Source of the DNA: Gemmatimonadales bacterium
Lineage (GTDB): Bacteria; Gemmatimonadota; Gemmatimonadetes; Gemmatimonadales; GWC2-71-9
DNA length: 5,044 bases
Direction: 5' to 3'
NCBI GenBank assembly: GCA_030597435.1
Contig: JAUVRV010000261.1
Location: 1-5,044 of the forward strand
Part shown: piece by piece, positions 1 through 5,044 of the stretch
Numbering within the stretch: the first letter of the stretch is position 1
Layout: each line of letters starts with the position of its first letter
Notes under the pieces: generated by a model
Databases searched by the model: none
What the model saw: the letters and a program-made list of their open reading frames with translations, nothing else
What the model was told of the DNA's origin: nothing
Program-made: the position numbers and the translations under genes

Positions 1-199
1 CACGATCCATTCCCAGCCCGTCATCGGAGACTCGGACCAGCGTACGGCCACCATCCTCCAGTTCCACCATGATATCGGTGGCTCCCGCATCGAGCGCGTT
101 CTCCACCAACTCTTTTACGACCGACGCCGGTCGTTCGACGACCTCGCCCGCGGCAATCTGATCTGCAACCGAGCTGGGTAGAACTTTGATTCGACTCAT
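1..199 (-). CDS. mutL: DNA mismatch repair protein MutL, N-terminal fragment (3' end beyond window)
   Basis: The first 66 codons of MutL, the GHKL-family ATPase that links MutS mismatch recognition to strand incision in the cytoplasm. The reading frame begins ATG at 199 and stays open to the window edge. The ATPase hallmarks are plain: IAAGEVVERPASVVKELVEN (15-34) and then ALDAGAT, containing the expected catalytic Glu30 and Mg-binding Asn34 of motif I, and SDDGLGM (58-64) with Asp59 as the ATP-lid/adenine motif II (usually DNGxG). These correspond to Glu29, Asn33 and Asp58 of the E. coli protein, shifted by one residue. The C-terminal dimerisation and possible endonuclease domain lies outside the window, so endonuclease activity cannot be judged. 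The start codon shares one base with the batD stop (TGATG); a purine-rich GAGGAAG lies 13 bases upstream, rather far, so translational coupling to batD is likely. The 114-residue open frame at 21-365 on the same strand is a shadow of this gene and of the batD end. Confidence 0.97.
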   Translation of the reverse strand, partial: MSRIKVLPSSVADQIAAGEVVERPASVVKELVENALDAGATDIMVELEDGGRTLVRVSDDGLGMDR

Positions 200-201
200 C
201 A
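197..201 (-). promoter_or_regulatory. batD/mutL stop-start overlap (TGATG)
   Basis: The batD TGA stop (201-199) and mutL ATG start (199-197) share one base, forming TGATG. The best Shine-Dalgarno-like string, GAGGAAG (219-213), is 13 bases from the ATG, longer than usual. This arrangement is a classic termination-reinitiation signal and argues that mutL is part of the same transcript. Confidence 0.75.
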
Positions 202-2541
202 GAGCGGAACCACTTCCTCGAGTAACACCCAGCCCCGGGTATTACCGCGTTGCACCAGAACCCAGTTCCCATCCATTCGGTCAACGACCATCGCGCTGCC
301 CTTTTCCAACACCATGACAGTCTGCGCCGATCCGTAAGGGGCCTCTCGCAGAGACGCGTTCTCATGAGCGATCAGAACAAGCGGCGTTGCGTAACGCGCG
401 GTCACATGAGCGCCGAACGCAGCGAACGCGACGGAGAGTATGAACGCCGATCCGATTGCCCACCTGCGTTGGCGCAGCCCAACAAGAACCCAGCCTGAAA
501 CCCAGCGAGCCGCGGCGAACAGCAGGGCCTCACCCGGTGTGACGCTGGAGATCCATGTCATACGTCTGGTGATTCTGTCCTGCCGGGGCAACAGACCTCT
601 CGCGTCGGCGATCGCCCCATTGCGCGGCTCGAGACGAGCGGCCCGTATCCAGGCAGCCTGCGCTGCCACATCAGCTCCACCACCGTACAGGGCGCTCCCG
701 AGATTGTACCAGTGAGACGCGGCCAGTGGCTGGGCCTCGGCTCGCGACCTGAAGCTGTCCGCTGCCTCTTGCATGGCCCCCGCTTCATACAGCAGTTCGG
801 CCGACTGTGCTTCCACTGACGCACCCACCACCGCGACCAGCAACAGTGCCATTGCTCCGACCGCTCCCACCTGCCCCGCAACAACACCCCACCCCTTCAA
901 TGCCTTCCGCAGCTCCTCGACCTCGGCGCCCAATTCATCGGGGTCGATCTCACCTTCGGGCCCATAGCTTGCATGCCATAGCCGGTCGCGTACCCGAGCC
1001 GCATGAGCGGCGACTGGTGCTTCGACACCGGCCGCACGCAGCGCGCCAACAAGTCCGTCACCATCCAGTCGTTCCGGCTCCTCGACCAGCACTCTCATGG
1101 CGGTTCCGAACTGCGACTCCAACTGCTCCAGCTTGCCCGACACCTCATGTGTCGATTCGGTTCTCACGGTCCAAACGCGTTCCACCACACGTGCGATCAC
1201 AACTGACAACGGTGGTGTGAGCAGGACGATGAGCCAGATCCACCAAGCCAAACCCCGTACGAAACCTGCGGCACCCACAGCTCCATCCGCGCCGGCCAGC
1301 GGTAACTGTGAACGGTCGGGCTGCCCTGTTCCACTCGCTGCCAACCCCTCGGTAACGAACTCAATTGGTGGCGTTGTCAGAACAGCATAGTCCTGGCTGG
1401 CCGGGTCAAAATACAGATATGTCGGCTCTGGGATCTGGTGCGTGCCGTACGCGTCTGCCACGATCAGGTACCGGAAAGTCTTCGTGCCCCAGATTCCGTC
1501 GTCACGGGCGTCCAGATCAATCTCCACAGCCTCCGGGTAAACTCGAATGCCCTCGGGCCAGAGGATCCTAGGCTCCGGCCACAATGCGACGTTGCCCTTG
1601 CCGGATAGTGTGGCGACAACTGTTCCGGCATCTCCGACCGCCAGTTGCGTGTCGACCGCTTCTACGTGAAACTCGAGGTGAGAAGCCGATGCACCATCGA
1701 AGTTCTGCGGACGTCCATCAACCGGTTGCGGCAACACTTCCAGATGCACCGGTTCGCTCTGCGGCTCGTGTTGCATCTCCCGGCTCAGGAACGAGTACGT
1801 GAGAGGCAGGCTGTAGGAAACGGTGGCTGGTCCGATTCGGAACGTCCCTGGTGTCAGAGGAAACACGACCTGGTGATGGACGTACACATCGTACCAAACA
1901 CCTCCAACTCGGCGACTCACCGCAACTGCACCCGGAGTACCCTGCGGGTAATTCCACGCCCCCTGTAGCAGAGGTGGTTGTAGTGTTGGTGGATTCCTGA
2001 GACGTGAACGCACCTCACGGGGGAACCACGCCAGTACCACCACATCAACCTGATCACCAAGCACTATCGTGTCAGCAGTAGTCCACACTTCGACTAGCAC
2101 TTCGTCTGCCGTTACTGTCGGGGTCTGGCGCCCTTCGATCATGTCACGGATGTGCGGCTTGAGAGAACTCGCAGGTACCGCCATTGCTGGTGAGACAGTT
2201 ATCGCAATCGGATTCGTGGCTATCACCGAACTGCCGATCTCCACACGGACAGACCCGATACTGGCAGTTCCAGCCTGCGTGGGAATCAAGCGGACTTCTC
2301 TAGTGGCTATCCGGGTCAGGACTCCGTCTCTCACTGATACGTCCGACCTGTCGATCGTGCCCTGAACGTCCAGGCCTGTCAGCGGGGGATCGAAGATTCT
2401 CACCGTATCGTTCCCACTCGCTTCCACCGTGATCGTCAGCAACACTTCTTGCCCAACCTCTACCTCTGAACGATTGACCACGGCGGTTGCTTGCACCTGC
2501 TGGATCGAGATGCCAATGGCCAACAGTAAGAGCGTCACCAA
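199..2541 (-). CDS. batD: BatD-like protein with C-terminal BatE-like TPR and SH3 extension
   Basis: This 780-residue envelope protein begins with a short hydrophobic signal peptide (about 1-18, QVQA). A long periplasmic region (about 20-400) follows, with beta-rich BatD ('oxygen tolerance') character: VNRSEVEVGQEVLLTITVE near the start and similar GD/LxG repeats near 160-170 and 300-315. A membrane segment (about 428-452) leads to an acidic, helical cytoplasmic region (about 460-550). From here it departs from ordinary BatD: a hydrophobic, signal-like stretch (552-578, ending VEAQ), TPR-like helices (about 580-645; HWYNLGSALY at 610-619), two membrane segments (about 668-688 and 694-712) separated by basic RQRR, and a bacterial SH3 domain (about 720-780; ASLREAPYG, EKGSAMVV, GNWVLV, RGWVLL). 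That TPR-2TM-SH3 layout matches BatE. Positive charges flank the membrane segments as expected for an outward-facing TPR and SH3. The start is TTG at 2541 (AGGGGG eight bases upstream) or GTG at 2538; both give nearly the same protein. The stop overlaps the mutL start. BatD identity is strong; the BatE label rests on architecture. Confidence 0.9.
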   Translation of the reverse strand: MVTLLLLAIGISIQQVQATAVVNRSEVEVGQEVLLTITVEASGNDTVRIFDPPLTGLDVQGTIDRSDVSVRDGVLTRIATREVRLIPTQAGTASIGSVRVEIGSSVIATNPIAITVSPAMAVPASSLKPHIRDMIEGRQTPTVTADEVLVEVWTTADTIVLGDQVDVVVLAWFPREVRSRLRNPPTLQPPLLQGAWNYPQGTPGAVAVSRRVGGVWYDVYVHHQVVFPLTPGTFRIGPATVSYSLPLTYSFLSREMQHEPQSEPVHLEVLPQPVDGRPQNFDGASASHLEFHVEAVDTQLAVGDAGTVVATLSGKGNVALWPEPRILWPEGIRVYPEAVEIDLDARDDGIWGTKTFRYLIVADAYGTHQIPEPTYLYFDPASQDYAVLTTPPIEFVTEGLAASGTGQPDRSQLPLAGADGAVGAAGFVRGLAWWIWLIVLLTPPLSVVIARVVERVWTVRTESTHEVSGKLEQLESQFGTAMRVLVEEPERLDGDGLVGALRAAGVEAPVAAHAARVRDRLWHASYGPEGEIDPDELGAEVEELRKALKGWGVVAGQVGAVGAMALLLVAVVGASVEAQSAELLYEAGAMQEAADSFRSRAEAQPLAASHWYNLGSALYGGGADVAAQAAWIRAARLEPRNGAIADARGLLPRQDRITRRMTWISSVTPGEALLFAAARWVSGWVLVGLRQRRWAIGSAFILSVAFAAFGAHVTARYATPLVLIAHENASLREAPYGSAQTVMVLEKGSAMVVDRMDGNWVLVQRGNTRGWVLLEEVVPL
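202..384 (-). other. C-terminal bacterial SH3 domain of BatD
   Basis: Residues about 720-780. The pattern is typical of SH3b domains: LREAP near the start, a central LEKGSAMVV strand, GNWVLV, and a closing GWVLL. It follows two membrane segments and should face the periplasm. SH3b domains often bind peptidoglycan or peptides; the ligand here is unknown. Confidence 0.75.
622..894 (-). other. Fusion joint and TPR part of the BatE-like module in BatD
   Basis: Residues about 550-640 of BatD. Basic residues (RKALKG) precede a long hydrophobic stretch rich in Ala, Val and Leu that ends ASVEAQ, a plausible signal-peptidase motif. TPR-like helices follow (LLYEAGAMQEAADSF, then HWYNLGSALYGGG and RAARLEPRNG). 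Roughly one and a half to two repeats are recognisable, fewer than in a long TPR array. Confidence 0.6.
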
Positions 2542-2555
2542 TCCCTTTTCCCCCT
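2535..2555 (-). promoter_or_regulatory. batB/batD overlap with ribosome binding site and ambiguous TTG/GTG start
   Basis: The end of batB holds AGGGGG (2555-2550) followed by AAAAGGGA and then TTG GTG A. The TTG (2541-2539) is eight bases after AGGGGG, a normal spacing. The next codon, GTG (2538-2536), overlaps the batB TGA stop as GTGA, exactly as at the batA/batB junction, and has AAGGG four bases upstream. Either codon could be the batD start; the protein differs by one residue. Confidence 0.65.
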
Positions 2556-4160
2556 GGTCTCGCGCAGCTGGCTTCGTCTCCTGTTCAGTCGCTCATGAGT
2601 CTGTCGCTCTTCCTCCGCAATCGAATTGAGGATCTGCTCCGCCTGAGCGACACTCAGGCCCTGGGGAGTGGCGGGCTGGGTTTCGCTTTCACCCGAGGAT
2701 GGCTGAGGCGTCTCATCATCTCCGCCCGACCCACTCTCAGGAGGCATCAACTCCAGCGTGAGTTCGAGATTCCATTTGGCGTTGGTGTCACTCGGTCTGA
2801 TGAGCAGCGCTTCGCGATAGTATCCTCTCGCCTGCTCGAGGTGGTTGACTCGATTGCTCGAATCGCTCTCCGCCAGAAACAACTCCATGAGCCCGAGGTT
2901 GAAGAGGGCGCGAAAACGCACGTCGGGTTCAATCGACCGCGCCGCACCTGCCAATGCGGACCGCGCCAGGCTCGAGTCACCCAACGCCATGGCGGCCGTG
3001 CCCAGATTGAACAGTACGGTGTCGCCACCCTCGCCTTCCTGCACCTGCTGGAAATACCCGGCCAGCGCACCTGCGAAATCACCCCTGAGCCAAGCATCGT
3101 CTGCAGCGTTGCGCGGTCCTTGCGCACTAACAGGGTGCGAGAGCCCCAAACTCAAGACCAGCGCCGCCAGTGCGGTAGTTCGCCGGGTGAAAGTGTGGAG
3201 CAACAGGAGAACCGCCGCTACGAGCAATGGGATCCACGCTCTCGAGATGTCCTGGGCAGCAGTTGTTGTCGCTTCAGGACTGCGTTTGAATGCCGCAACG
3301 AGATCCCGCACCGCGCCAGCCTGGTCACCGACGTCGGCCGCCACCAGCATCCCTTGGGCAGCATCGGCCACCGCCATGAGTATGTCATCGCGTCTCATCG
3401 TTGCCACCTCGCGCTCCGAGGGATCCCGTTGGAAGCCGAGGAACGTACCGTCGATATCTCGCACCGGTATCCTAACCGGCTCAGTTCCACCCTCCGCAAT
3501 CAGCACTAGGCGTATTCGATCCCTCCGGAGTCGCTCGGCAGCCTTCGTTATCTCCGTGAGCGAGTCGTGTGCCTCGCCATCCGTGAACATCACCAGGACT
3601 CTATCGGCTACCTCATCCTTGGCAAGCAGGAGTTCCCTACCCTGCCTTAGAGCTTTCGCCAGATCGCTGCCGCCAGTGCTGGCGATATCTGGTTGCAGAG
3701 CATCGACCAGGAGGTTCAACGCGCTCCCATCCACCGTCAGGGGAGACATAATGTGACTCTGTCCGGCGAACGCCACCAGGCCAATGCGATCCCCGTCCAA
3801 ATCGTGGATCAACCTGCGGGCTTCGCGCTTCGCTCTCTCCAGCCGTGATGGATTTGCATCCTCAGCCAGCATACTGCGTGAAATATCGACCGCTATCACG
3901 AGATTGAGACCTTTTGTCTCGGTCTCCACAACCCGCGAACCCCATCGCGGACCCGCTAACGCGACCATGGCAAGAACTGCGGCGAGACCCAGCAAGTATG
4001 CCCCCCAGCGACCGGACGCAACCGCCTCTGCCCGCAGCTCCTTAGACCACTTGCCGGCCTTGCTCACGCGCACGCGGCGCGCCCAGAGCGCAAACCCGAA
4101 AACCAGCACGCCGACCAATGGCGCCGAGTAGAGCAGGATCGGCATATCGAACACAATCAC
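2535..4160 (-). CDS. batB: BatB-like VWA protein fused to a BatC-like TPR domain
   Basis: This 541-residue membrane protein joins two Bat modules. Two membrane segments (about 5-25 and 52-70) flank an Arg/Lys-rich cytoplasmic loop. A VWA domain (about 85-295) carries a complete MIDAS: DISRS at 92-96, Thr162 in STGGSD and Asp194 in MFTDGE. The SMLAEDANPSRLERAK stretch at 96-111 closely parallels BatA. A membrane segment at 308-323 is followed by a second hydrophobic stretch (about 328-345, ending VSAQ). Then come TPR-like helices (about 351-470; FNLG at 384-387 and 420-423, YREALLIRP at 448-456), an acidic Ser/Pro/Glu linker (471-500) and a charged helical tail ending KRDW. The tail resembles the C-terminus of stand-alone BatC/VWA-TPR proteins. 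The start is GTG at 4160, inside the batA stop (GTGA); an ATG at 4145 (codon 6) is the alternative, and neither has a clear Shine-Dalgarno. The VWA probably binds partners in the periplasm and the TPR scaffolds the complex; this is inferred from family. Confidence 0.93.
   Translation of the reverse strand: MIVFDMPILLYSAPLVGVLVFGFALWARRVRVSKAGKWSKELRAEAVASGRWGAYLLGLAAVLAMVALAGPRWGSRVVETETKGLNLVIAVDISRSMLAEDANPSRLERAKREARRLIHDLDGDRIGLVAFAGQSHIMSPLTVDGSALNLLVDALQPDIASTGGSDLAKALRQGRELLLAKDEVADRVLVMFTDGEAHDSLTEITKAAERLRRDRIRLVLIAEGGTEPVRIPVRDIDGTFLGFQRDPSEREVATMRRDDILMAVADAAQGMLVAADVGDQAGAVRDLVAAFKRSPEATTTAAQDISRAWIPLLVAAVLLLLHTFTRRTTALAALVLSLGLSHPVSAQGPRNAADDAWLRGDFAGALAGYFQQVQEGEGGDTVLFNLGTAAMALGDSSLARSALAGAARSIEPDVRFRALFNLGLMELFLAESDSSNRVNHLEQARGYYREALLIRPSDTNAKWNLELTLELMPPESGSGGDDETPQPSSGESETQPATPQGLSVAQAEQILNSIAEEERQTHERLNRRRSQLRETRGKRDW
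2751..3188 (-). other. BatC-like module in BatB: signal-like stretch plus TPR helices
   Basis: Residues about 325-470 of BatB. The run begins with basic residues (TRRT), a hydrophobic core and a VSAQ motif resembling a signal-peptidase site, then continues with TPR-like helix pairs. In other bacteria this unit exists as a separate secreted protein, BatC. Whether the stretch is cleaved here or acts as a membrane anchor cannot be told from sequence. Confidence 0.65.
3276..3908 (-). other. VWA domain of BatB with complete MIDAS
   Basis: Residues about 85-295 of BatB. DISRS is encoded at 3887-3873; Thr162 and Asp194 complete the metal site. Flanking membrane segments place the domain in the periplasm. 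The sequence parallels the BatA VWA around the MIDAS (SMLAED), consistent with an old duplication of the two genes. Confidence 0.85.
4157..4160 (-). promoter_or_regulatory. batA/batB stop-start overlap (GTGA)
   Basis: The batB GTG start (4160-4158) overlaps the batA TGA stop (4159-4157) in the four bases GTGA. No purine-rich Shine-Dalgarno is visible in the roughly 20 bases before it, so reinitiation by ribosomes finishing batA is the likely way batB is translated. If the ATG at 4145 is used instead, the overlap disappears and the genes are 11 bases apart. Confidence 0.7.
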
Positions 4161-5044
4161 GGGACGCGCACCACGATGGTTGCTGACAACGTCAACTCCA
4201 CGAACAACGCGAGCAGGCCGGCTACCAGCAGTGGTCTATACCACTCGTCGAAATCCGTGTATCTGGTAACAGTTACCGGTGTAGTCTCGAGTTGGTCGAT
4301 CTGCTGGAAGATGCGACTGAGAGCCTCAGCATCGAGTGCGCGGAAGTACCTCCCGCCAGTGTTGTTGGCGACTTCTCGCAACAGCTGTTCATCGATTCTC
4401 ACGGGCAGCGTCTGATACCTGGTTTGACCCATGGGTCCATGTCCGATGGGCATTCGTGCCTCGCCGTCGGTGCCGACACCGATGGTGTAGACCTTGATAC
4501 CAAGCTTCCCCGCTGCTTCGGCTGCGGTAAGCGGATCGACTGTACCCCGATTGTTCTCACCATCGGTGAGCAAGACAATGACCTTGCTCACTCCCGGTGC
4601 GCGCCGCAGTCTGTTCGCCGCCGTGGCAATTGCAGTGCCTATTGCAGTGCCATCCTCCAACTCGCCAACACGCAACTCACTCACGGCCTGGGTCAACACT
4701 GCATAGTCGACCGTGATCGGTACGCGGGTCAGAGCTTCGGCCGCGAACAACACCAGCCCAATTCTGTCGAATTCGCGTCCCTGAATGAACGAGATGGATT
4801 GTTCTTTGGCTACGTCGAGCCGGTTGGAAGGAACGAAATCCTCGGCCAACATGCTACTGGACACATCCACTGCAAGCACGATGGCAATGCCTTCGCTGGT
4901 TATCTCTGTCGTGCCTGAGCCCAGCTTCGGGCCCGCAGCGGCCACGATCCAGCACACCAGGGCCAACACTCTCAAGCCAACGGGAATCTGAGCTATCCAG
5001 CGCCGGGTCAGACCCGCCCGCGAGAGGGGCTCGACGTCACTGTA
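4157..5044 (-). CDS. batA: BatA-like VWA-domain membrane protein (5' end truncated by window edge)
   Basis: This is a VWA protein of the Bat aerotolerance family, probably an inner-membrane protein that presents a metal-dependent protein-binding domain to the periplasm. The frame is open to the window edge, giving 295 visible residues; numbering here starts at the edge codon. A basic cytoplasmic loop (about 8-26) leads into a membrane segment (about 24-38, ending AAAGPK, like the AxARPQ typical of BatA). The VWA domain covers about 50-255. The MIDAS signature is complete: DVSSS at 60-64, Thr133 in DGTAIGTAIA, and Asp161 in LLTDGEN. LAEDF (67-70 region) follows the MIDAS as is usual. A closing membrane segment spans about 270-288. 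A TTG at 4975 could be read as a start, but it would fall inside the first visible membrane segment and discard conserved sequence, so the true start lies upstream, probably 35-50 residues away judging from usual BatA length. The gene ends in TGA overlapping the next start by four bases. Family assignment is firm; exact partner and role are inferred. Confidence 0.93.
   Translation of the reverse strand, partial: YSDVEPLSRAGLTRRWIAQIPVGLRVLALVCWIVAAAGPKLGSGTTEITSEGIAIVLAVDVSSSMLAEDFVPSNRLDVAKEQSISFIQGREFDRIGLVLFAAEALTRVPITVDYAVLTQAVSELRVGELEDGTAIGTAIATAANRLRRAPGVSKVIVLLTDGENNRGTVDPLTAAEAAGKLGIKVYTIGVGTDGEARMPIGHGPMGQTRYQTLPVRIDEQLLREVANNTGGRYFRALDAEALSRIFQQIDQLETTPVTVTRYTDFDEWYRPLLVAGLLALFVELTLSATIVVRVP

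Noticed and set aside
558..887. A 109-residue minus-strand open frame within the batD 3' part, which could suggest a separate BatE gene or a frameshift.
   Set aside because: It is in a different frame from batD and its product is rich in Trp, Arg and Cys with no TPR pattern. The batD frame itself carries continuous TPR, membrane and SH3 features, so there is no sign of a frameshift.
2661..2750. The acidic Ser/Pro/Glu stretch of BatB (residues 471-500) as a possible functional repeat.
   Set aside because: It shows no regular period; it reads as an ordinary flexible linker between the TPR and the charged C-terminal helix.
2487..3756. Long plus-strand open frames (340 residues at 2487-3509 and 303 residues at 2845-3756) antisense to batB.
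   Set aside because: Their products are rich in Arg, Ser and Pro with no recognisable domain, and the opposite strand encodes a clear, conserved VWA-TPR protein. They are by-products of codon bias in GC-rich DNA.
4292..4918. Plus-strand 208-residue open frame antisense to batA.
   Set aside because: It has no domain or signal resemblance, lacks a convincing ribosome binding site, and lies fully opposite conserved VWA coding sequence.
4157..4975. A shorter batA starting at TTG 4975.
   Set aside because: The frame stays open through 5044 and the upstream residues (YSDVEPLSRAGLTRRW) look like the basic loop that normally precedes the second membrane segment of BatA, so the TTG is an internal Leu codon.
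1..5044. A mobile element, defence system, CRISPR array or non-coding RNA hidden in the cluster.
   Set aside because: The whole window is overlapping coding sequence of recognisable families. No inverted repeats, direct repeat arrays, transposase motifs or intergenic gaps that could hold such elements are visible.

Overview
The window is a single, gap-free, minus-strand gene cluster. In the direction of transcription (5044 to 1) it reads batA (5' end outside the window), batB with a BatC-like TPR tail, batD with a BatE-like tail, then the first 66 codons of mutL, which runs off the other edge. Adjacent genes touch or overlap by 1 to 7 bases, so there is no intergenic DNA. I see no internal promoter, terminator, RNA gene, repeat array, insertion sequence or CRISPR. 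Long plus-strand open frames exist but are antisense shadows.

The first three genes form a Bat ('Bacteroides aerotolerance'-type) module. BatA and BatB are membrane-anchored von Willebrand factor A (VWA) proteins, both with a complete metal-binding (MIDAS) signature. BatD is a large envelope protein with beta-sandwich-like repeats. Such modules usually follow a MoxR-type AAA+ ATPase and a DUF58 protein; those would lie beyond position 5044 and cannot be seen here. From family knowledge, the module is thought to work in envelope stress tolerance or in assembly of protein complexes at the membrane, but its biochemistry is poorly defined.

The notable feature is consolidation by fusion. The separate BatC (TPR) and BatE (TPR plus SH3) proteins known in some bacteria appear here as C-terminal extensions of BatB and BatD. 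At each join there is a hydrophobic stretch ending in a signal-peptidase-like small-x-small motif, which looks like the former signal peptide of the fused partner. Predicted topologies fit the positive-inside rule and place the VWA, TPR and SH3 domains all on the outer face of the inner membrane.

The cluster runs directly into mutL through a TGATG stop/start overlap, so a DNA mismatch-repair gene is probably co-transcribed and translationally coupled with an envelope operon.

The DNA is moderately GC-rich, and GTG/TTG starts occur at two junctions. The fused Bat architecture and the mutL neighbourhood would suit Gemmatimonadota or a related Gram-negative phylum. This assignment is tentative and rests on general resemblance, not on a search.
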